NCBI GenBank assembly: GCA_937959285.1
Contig: CALGAR010000034.1
Span: 1 to 18,314 of the forward strand
Source of the DNA: an uncultured Bryobacterales bacterium
Lineage (GTDB): Bacteria; Acidobacteriota; Terriglobia; Bryobacterales; Bryobacteraceae
Reading direction: 5' to 3'
Length of the DNA: 18,314 nt
In this document: one piece after another, positions 13,910 to 18,314 of the stretch
Layout of the letters: every line of letters begins with the position of its first letter
Numbering within the stretch: the stretch's first letter is position 1
Notes under the pieces: generated by a model
Told to the model about the DNA's origin: nothing
Databases searched by the model: none
What the model saw: only the letters and a program-made list of their open reading frames with translations
Made by a program: the position numbers and the translations under genes

Positions 13910-15418
13910 ATGAACGCGGTTCTCTGGCTGGCGCTTGCCTTCAGCTCTGAAGCTATGCCCCAGCCAGGGGAGGCATGTCGCCCTTGCCACGCTGCTCAGG
14001 TCGACGCCTTCCGCAAAACCGGAATGGGCCGCTCGATCGACCTGCAGCCCGCACCCTCCTCCGCGACGTTCTACCACCGCCGCTCGAACCGCCACTACGA
14101 AATCTCCCGCAAGCGCATCGTACGGTATCAATCGGATCCGCAGGGCCGCCGCGTGAAAGTCCTGGAGAAGTCCATCAGCTTCGCCATTGGCTCCGGTAAC
14201 CATGCGATTACGTTCATCCACCAAACCCCGCAAGGGCGGCTTCTCGAGCTTCCCCTTTCGTGGTACCGGCAGCTCAGCGGGTACGCGATGTCGCCGGGCT
14301 ACGACAGCCACGATCACCCGGACTTCCGCCGCGAAATCTCAGGTTCTTGTCTCTTCTGCCACTCTGCCGGTCCGAAGCCGGCGCCGATCGATTGTCACCG
14401 GTGCCACGGCCCGGTCGAAGCCCATCTCCAGGCTCCGGCAAAAGGGAATATCCTCAATCCCGTGCGGCTGGAGCCTCGCCGGCAGCTCGAAGTCTGTTTG
14501 CAATGCCATCTCGAAACGAATTCGCGCGGTATCCAGGACAGCGTGCGGCGTCCCGGCCGAGACGTCTGGTCGTTTCGCCCCGGCGAGCCGTTAAGCTCGT
14601 ACAAGCTCTATTTCGACCGTGCCGACAGCCTTGAGACGGACCGGTTCGAGATCAACCACGCAGGCTATCGCCTTCTTCAGTCCCGCTGCTACCAGGCATC
14701 ACGGGACTGGATGGTCTGCACCACTTGCCACGATCCCCACACAGCGCGGGTGCGCAAGGATTCCTGCACGCAGTGTCATAGCGGGGCGCATCAGAGCGGT
14801 GACGTGAGCGCGGGGCAGTCCTGCGAACCTTGCCACATGCCGCGCCGCGTACCGGTCGACGCCGTACACACGGTCATGACGGATCACAAGATTGTCCGGC
14901 GGCCGCGATTTACGAACCCCAAGGAAGAGGATCACCTGCCGTATACTGGTCCGGTCGTCCCGTACTACGAGGGCGTCGATTCCCTTTCACTCGCGCTTGC
15001 GCAGGTTCGCGACGCCACACCCGAAGCGGAGGCGCTGTATCGCCGCGCACTGCTTCGGGAGCCAGACTCAGTTCCTCTGCTTGCGGCGCTGGGCAAGACC
15101 CTCCTGCGCTTGGGGCGGCCGCAAGACGCCGTCCCGGTCCTGCAAAAGGCGGTGCGACTTGATCCGATGCACACTGACTCGCGAACTTATCTGGGAGTTG
15201 CTCATGCAGTCCAGGGAAACCACAAGGAGGCGATCGCGCAACTTCGTCGTGCCGTTGCCGATAACCCCGACCACTCGCTTGCCTGGACGAATCTCGGTGT
15301 GACGCTGGAGGCAGTGGGAGATCGCAAGGGTGCCTGGGAGGCGTATACGGAAGCGATTCGCCTGCAGCCTGATTCCGCAGAAGCCCGGCGGAGAAGGGCG
15401 CAACTCGCCTCCAAGTAA
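13910..15418 (+). CDS. seven-haem c-type cytochrome with C-terminal TPRs
   Basis: 502 residues. A short signal peptide (about 1-15) leads to seven CXXCH sites at 23-27, 147-151, 162-166, 196-200, 270-274, 286-290 and 305-309. A haem-free domain of about 120 residues lies between the first and second. At least three TPRs follow (about 370-495, with LGKTLLRLGRPQDAVPVLQKAV and LGVTLEAVGDRKGAWEAYTEAI cores broken by linkers). Spacing resembles cytochrome c554/NrfB-type multihaem electron carriers, with distal His probably drawn from the many free His (for example 133, 135, 250, 294, 320, 326). It is periplasmic by prediction. The ribosome site is weak; the gene sits 26 bases after the PLP-fold gene, so it may depend on that transcript. 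An electron acceptor for nearby exported oxidoreductases is an inference. Confidence 0.9.
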   Translation: MNAVLWLALAFSSEAMPQPGEACRPCHAAQVDAFRKTGMGRSIDLQPAPSSATFYHRRSNRHYEISRKRIVRYQSDPQGRRVKVLEKSISFAIGSGNHAITFIHQTPQGRLLELPLSWYRQLSGYAMSPGYDSHDHPDFRREISGSCLFCHSAGPKPAPIDCHRCHGPVEAHLQAPAKGNILNPVRLEPRRQLEVCLQCHLETNSRGIQDSVRRPGRDVWSFRPGEPLSSYKLYFDRADSLETDRFEINHAGYRLLQSRCYQASRDWMVCTTCHDPHTARVRKDSCTQCHSGAHQSGDVSAGQSCEPCHMPRRVPVDAVHTVMTDHKIVRRPRFTNPKEEDHLPYTGPVVPYYEGVDSLSLALAQVRDATPEAEALYRRALLREPDSVPLLAALGKTLLRLGRPQDAVPVLQKAVRLDPMHTDSRTYLGVAHAVQGNHKEAIAQLRRAVADNPDHSLAWTNLGVTLEAVGDRKGAWEAYTEAIRLQPDSAEARRRRAQLASK

Positions 15419-15472
15419 GGTTCGTCTACCGAGCTTTGCCCGATGGCGGGAGTTGCGCCGGCAGCCGCGGTC

Positions 15473-16447
15473 TTAATGCGCTGCCGTATCGAGCGCCACT
15501 TCGCTCTTCTCCGGCTTGTCGTCTGCCCGTAGCGTGTCGAGCTTACGCCACGCAGTCTCGTTTTCTCCGCGCTTGAGGATGCCGAAAGGCCCAACTGCCC
15601 AGACCGAATCTTTTACTGCAATCAGGCGGTCGAGAAAGTGATAGCCGGTCAAACCGACGGACTTCCAGCTCTCGCCGCCGTCCTCGCTGAAGAGCAGATC
15701 ATTCTCTGCGGTGACCCACATACGGCCGGTCTTATCCACGAGCAAGGACGTAAAGGAGCTCCGAACGGGCGCCGTCTGTTCAACCCAGGTGGCGCCGCCG
15801 TCTTTCGTCCGTAATAGCTGCCCGAGGAGACCGAGAGCCCAGCCGTTTTGCAGATCGCGGAAATAGACACTGCGCAGAGACCATTTGGCCGCCGGAGAGA
15901 AAATCTGCTCCCAATTCCCGCCGCCGTCGGTCGTACGGAGGATTGTGCCGTTCCATCCGACAGCCCAACCATGCTTTGCATCTTTAAAGAAGATGCTTTC
16001 AAGCGACAGCGACGTATTTGTGAACTGGGAGCGCCAGGTGGCGCCCCCATCCTCGGAATGGAGGACAACGCCGCCGTAGCCGGCGATCCAGCCTAAGTCG
16101 CCCACGAAATGAACACTGCGCAGGTCTTCCGTCGTAGGAACGGAAACGGAGCGCCAGGAACTGCCTCCGTCGTCGGTGCGAAGCAGAGTGCCCCCATTGC
16201 CAACGATGAATCCCTTCTTGCCGTCGAGCATGTGGATCGCTCGCAGCTTGGCGTCCGAGGGCAGTTGAACGTGGCGCCATGTGGCGCCAGCGTCCTCACT
16301 CAGATAAACGCGCTCCTGATCGCACAGCAGCCAGACTTTCCCCTCATTTGAGATGGCATCGCGAATCCAGCAGGGAGCTTCGTCGAGAATACCGGCGACC
16401 GCAGAGTGAGATGCAGCAAACAGGATCAGCAACAGCAGTTGAACCAT
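15473..16447 (-). CDS. YCF48-like Asp-box beta-propeller, periplasmic
   Basis: 324 residues with a signal peptide (MVQLLLLILFAASHSAVAG, 1-19). Six Asp-box (BNR) motifs of the pattern S/T-x-D-x-G-x-x-W lie at 50-57, 91-98, 131-138, 172-179, 214-221 and 254-261, each after a Gly-x-x-Gly strand such as GFIVGNGGTLLRT. That indicates a six- or seven-bladed propeller of the YCF48/HCF136 type, a photosystem II assembly factor in phototrophs; bacteria without photosynthesis also carry such proteins, with unknown clients. The frame is open to 16579, but that overlaps the HtrA coding end. ATG at 16447 has GGGAGG six bases upstream and yields a proper leader. It is 40 bases downstream of the HtrA gene, presumably in one operon, and convergent with the seven-haem gene. 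Confidence 0.87.
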   Translation of the reverse strand: MVQLLLLILFAASHSAVAGILDEAPCWIRDAISNEGKVWLLCDQERVYLSEDAGATWRHVQLPSDAKLRAIHMLDGKKGFIVGNGGTLLRTDDGGSSWRSVSVPTTEDLRSVHFVGDLGWIAGYGGVVLHSEDGGATWRSQFTNTSLSLESIFFKDAKHGWAVGWNGTILRTTDGGGNWEQIFSPAAKWSLRSVYFRDLQNGWALGLLGQLLRTKDGGATWVEQTAPVRSSFTSLLVDKTGRMWVTAENDLLFSEDGGESWKSVGLTGYHFLDRLIAVKDSVWAVGPFGILKRGENETAWRKLDTLRADDKPEKSEVALDTAAH

Positions 16448-16487
16448 GTGATACCTCCCAAAACCCGCTAAGCGCCAGCCTGACTGG

Positions 16488-17993
16488 TCAGGGCTCGATG
16501 ACGATGAACATTGTGTTTCCGCCTCGGTTGACGAGCAGCAGGACGGAATTTCCTTCTCCCTCGCGGACCGCCCGTTCAAAGGAGGTCACATTCGTCACGC
16601 GCCTGCGATTCACCTCCTGGACGACATCTCCGCGCCTCAAACCCGCTTCCGCTGCAGGCGAGCCAGGGCGTACATCCGTGATCACAACGCCAAAAGTGTC
16701 GCGAGGCAGTCCGAGTTGCCGTGCAACCTGAGGAGTCAGTTCATCAACCTGAACTCCATCGAGCACGCTCCCGCGGTCCTCCCGCGAGAAACCGGAGCGG
16801 TTCTGTTCCTCCGGCAGCTCGCCAAGAGTGACCGGAAGAGTCATCTCCTTGCCGTTGCGGAACACTTTGAGCTGCACTGTCGACTTAGGTCGCGTGCTTG
16901 CAACCTTCCAGCGCAGGTCCGCCACGTCTGAAACCGGCTGCCCGTTGAACTCGAGGATTATGTCGCCCTTCTCCAGGCCGGCTTTCGCTCCCGGGCTGCC
17001 CGCGGAGACATCGCCCACCAGAACGCCGCGGGCGTTCGAGAGACCGAAGGCTTTGGCGACGCCGCTGTTGACGGGCTGGATGACGACACCAAGCCAGCCT
17101 CTGACAACCCGCCCGTCGCGGACGATCTGCTCCATAACATTGCGCGCCATGTTGGACGGCACCGCAAAACCAATCCCCTGGTTGCCGCCGCTTCGGGAGA
17201 TGATCGCTGTGTTGATTCCGACGAGCTCTCCGTTCACGTTGACTAGCGCGCCACCGGAATTGCCCGGATTGATCGCGGCGTCGGTTTGGATGAAGTCTTC
17301 ATAGCTCTCGGGATCCAGAACGCCATGCCGCGCAACAGCGCTGACAATTCCCATCGTGACCGTCTGCCCGATTCCGAACGGATTGCCGACTGCCAGAACG
17401 ATGTCTCCCACCTCCAGCTTCGAAGAATCGCCGAGTTTCAGTACGGGCAGATTCTTTTCCTCGACCTTCAGGACCGCGATGTCCGTCTTCGGGTCCGAAC
17501 CAACGACTTTCGCCTTCAGCTCGCGCTTATCGGAGAGCGAGACCCGGATATCGGTTGCGCCGTCGATTACGTGATGGTTAGTAAGGATGTAGCCGTCCGG
17601 GCTGACAATGACGCCCGAGCCAAGACCCTGCTCCCGCCGCTCTCGGGGAAATTCAAAGCCGCGGCCGAAACGGTCGCCGAAGAAATCACGGAAAAACGGT
17701 TCGAAGAAAGGATCGCGGGGGACATTCCCTCCGGTGCGCACCGTCTTGGTGGAGGAGATATTCACCACCGCCGGAAGCGTTTGCTTTGCGACCGCGCGGA
17801 AGCCTTGCTTGAGCGCGCTGGCATCGACGAGGGGCTTGCCATCGCCCATCTGATAGGGCCGCGCCGCTTCTGCCGCAAACCCAGTCTTGCCTGTGACGAG
17901 CGATCCAACAACCGCGCCCGTCAGCAGAGCGGCAAGGATTGACACGCAGGCAATTCGACGAGTTATCTCAAATCGCTTGGTTGGAGTTTTCAT
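16488..17993 (-). CDS. degP: HtrA/DegP-family periplasmic serine protease (Do-like)
   Basis: 501 residues. One membrane-spanning or signal segment (about 13-32) follows a basic N-terminus. The trypsin-like domain (about 60-295) has the full catalytic triad: His141 in TNHHV, Asp171 in DPKTDIAV and Ser246 in GNSGGAL. A Phe-rich flexible segment, DPFFEPFFRDFFGDRFG (94-110), sits before the protease core, as in many Deg proteins. Two PDZ domains follow, about 298-390 (RGWLGV at 298-303) and about 405-495, each with a Gly-x-x-x-Gly-Asp turn (GLEKGD 339-344; GLRRGD 451-456). It degrades or refolds damaged envelope proteins. The frame is open to 18092; I chose the ATG at 17993 because GGAGG (18000-18004) lies six bases upstream and it gives a normal N-terminus. 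The gene symbol is by family, not proven orthology. Confidence 0.95.
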   Translation of the reverse strand: MKTPTKRFEITRRIACVSILAALLTGAVVGSLVTGKTGFAAEAARPYQMGDGKPLVDASALKQGFRAVAKQTLPAVVNISSTKTVRTGGNVPRDPFFEPFFRDFFGDRFGRGFEFPRERREQGLGSGVIVSPDGYILTNHHVIDGATDIRVSLSDKRELKAKVVGSDPKTDIAVLKVEEKNLPVLKLGDSSKLEVGDIVLAVGNPFGIGQTVTMGIVSAVARHGVLDPESYEDFIQTDAAINPGNSGGALVNVNGELVGINTAIISRSGGNQGIGFAVPSNMARNVMEQIVRDGRVVRGWLGVVIQPVNSGVAKAFGLSNARGVLVGDVSAGSPGAKAGLEKGDIILEFNGQPVSDVADLRWKVASTRPKSTVQLKVFRNGKEMTLPVTLGELPEEQNRSGFSREDRGSVLDGVQVDELTPQVARQLGLPRDTFGVVITDVRPGSPAAEAGLRRGDVVQEVNRRRVTNVTSFERAVREGEGNSVLLLVNRGGNTMFIVIEP

Positions 17994-18314
17994 CAATCGC
18001 CTCCGATGCAACTCGTGACGAAGGACGGCTTGCAGGCCCTGACGGATCCAGGCGAACCTCTTCCTGGTTGGCAGTCCCGAGCCTCGGACCACCGGGGCGC
18101 GATAGCAAGCGCCGGCGGGATAGCCTCAGAGATGAGCTTGAAAGAGGCCCCCGTTGCGGCGGTCCCCTCCGTTTGACTTTAGGAGCAGCAGGATCAGACG
18201 TGTGCGGGCTGCCGTCGCCGCTGGCTGTCCTACGAAACCTGAGGTGTGGTGGCTTGATTGCCTCTGACAGCGCAATTCAGGTATGCAGGACGCCGTCGTG
18301 CAAAGGCCTTTCTG
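17994..18314. other. 321-base stretch upstream of the HtrA gene with no gene seen
   Basis: All frames I followed on either strand are short or broken by stops. The part next to the HtrA gene is its presumed 5' region, with the GGAGG ribosome site at 18000-18004. I found no convincing sigma-70 or sigma-E boxes, no strong hairpin and no repeat. The promoter of the HtrA-YCF48 operon should lie here. Confidence 0.5.

Noticed and set aside
16479..16492. Short palindrome CCTGA-CTGG-TCAGG at the end of the HtrA gene as a terminator
   Set aside because: Only five base pairs, no T tract, and it lies before a co-directional gene with a strong ribosome site.
16448..16579. Upstream extension of the YCF48-like frame
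   Set aside because: It overlaps the 3' end of the HtrA gene in another frame, and GGGAGG with ATG at 16447 gives a proper signal peptide.
17994..18092. Upstream extension of the HtrA frame, starting at a GTG
   Set aside because: The extra 33 residues are basic and unlike HtrA N-termini, while GGAGG supports the ATG at 17993.

Overview
The window looks like chromosomal DNA of a heterotrophic soil-type bacterium, most likely Acidobacteriota of the Solibacter/Bryobacterales kind. This rests on GC-rich codon use and on families common there: paired DUF1592/DUF1552 proteins, PD40-plus-TPR proteins, Tat-exported Gfo/Idh and DUF1080 proteins, and an HtrA with an FF-rich linker. Planctomycetota or Verrucomicrobiota carry many of the same families, so the phylum is an inference. 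There are fourteen protein genes. I saw no RNA gene, CRISPR array, insertion sequence or other mobile element.

Layout. (a) 62-808 (-): an outer-membrane barrel of the DUF2490 family. (b) 999-6833 (+): a redox block with a two-haem DUF1592 protein, a DUF1552 protein whose start overlaps the stop before it (ATGA), a hairpin terminator, then a large secreted protein joining one haem site, PD40 propeller repeats and TPRs. (c) 11392-6837 (-): a tightly packed operon of DUF1080, a small secreted protein, a Gfo/Idh/MocA oxidoreductase, a divergent polysaccharide deacetylase and a Rid protein. (d) 11499-15418 (+), divergent from (c): an exported TIM-barrel isomerase-like protein, an exported PLP-fold protein of the D-threonine aldolase type, and a seven-haem cytochrome with TPRs. 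(e) 17993-15473 (-): an HtrA/DegP protease followed by a YCF48-like Asp-box propeller.

The common theme is the cell envelope. Nearly every product has a Sec or twin-arginine leader, including three classes of enzyme (Gfo/Idh, TIM-barrel isomerase, PLP-fold) whose classical members are cytoplasmic. A working model is periplasmic carbohydrate processing through 3-keto sugars: Gfo/Idh oxidises, DUF1080 cleaves, and the isomerase-like protein and deacetylase trim. The neighbouring c-type cytochromes could take electrons and HtrA/YCF48 could provide quality control. Family membership is well supported, but the linkage of these blocks into one pathway is inference.

The most distinctive local signals are a near-consensus promoter that puts the DUF1080 mRNA start almost on its ATG (leaderless); a three-codon minicistron behind a strong ribosome site just before the haem-PD40-TPR gene; an interrupted hairpin between a possible promoter and the DUF1592 start; and substitutions at key residues in the Rid, isomerase-like, PLP-fold and deacetylase proteins.
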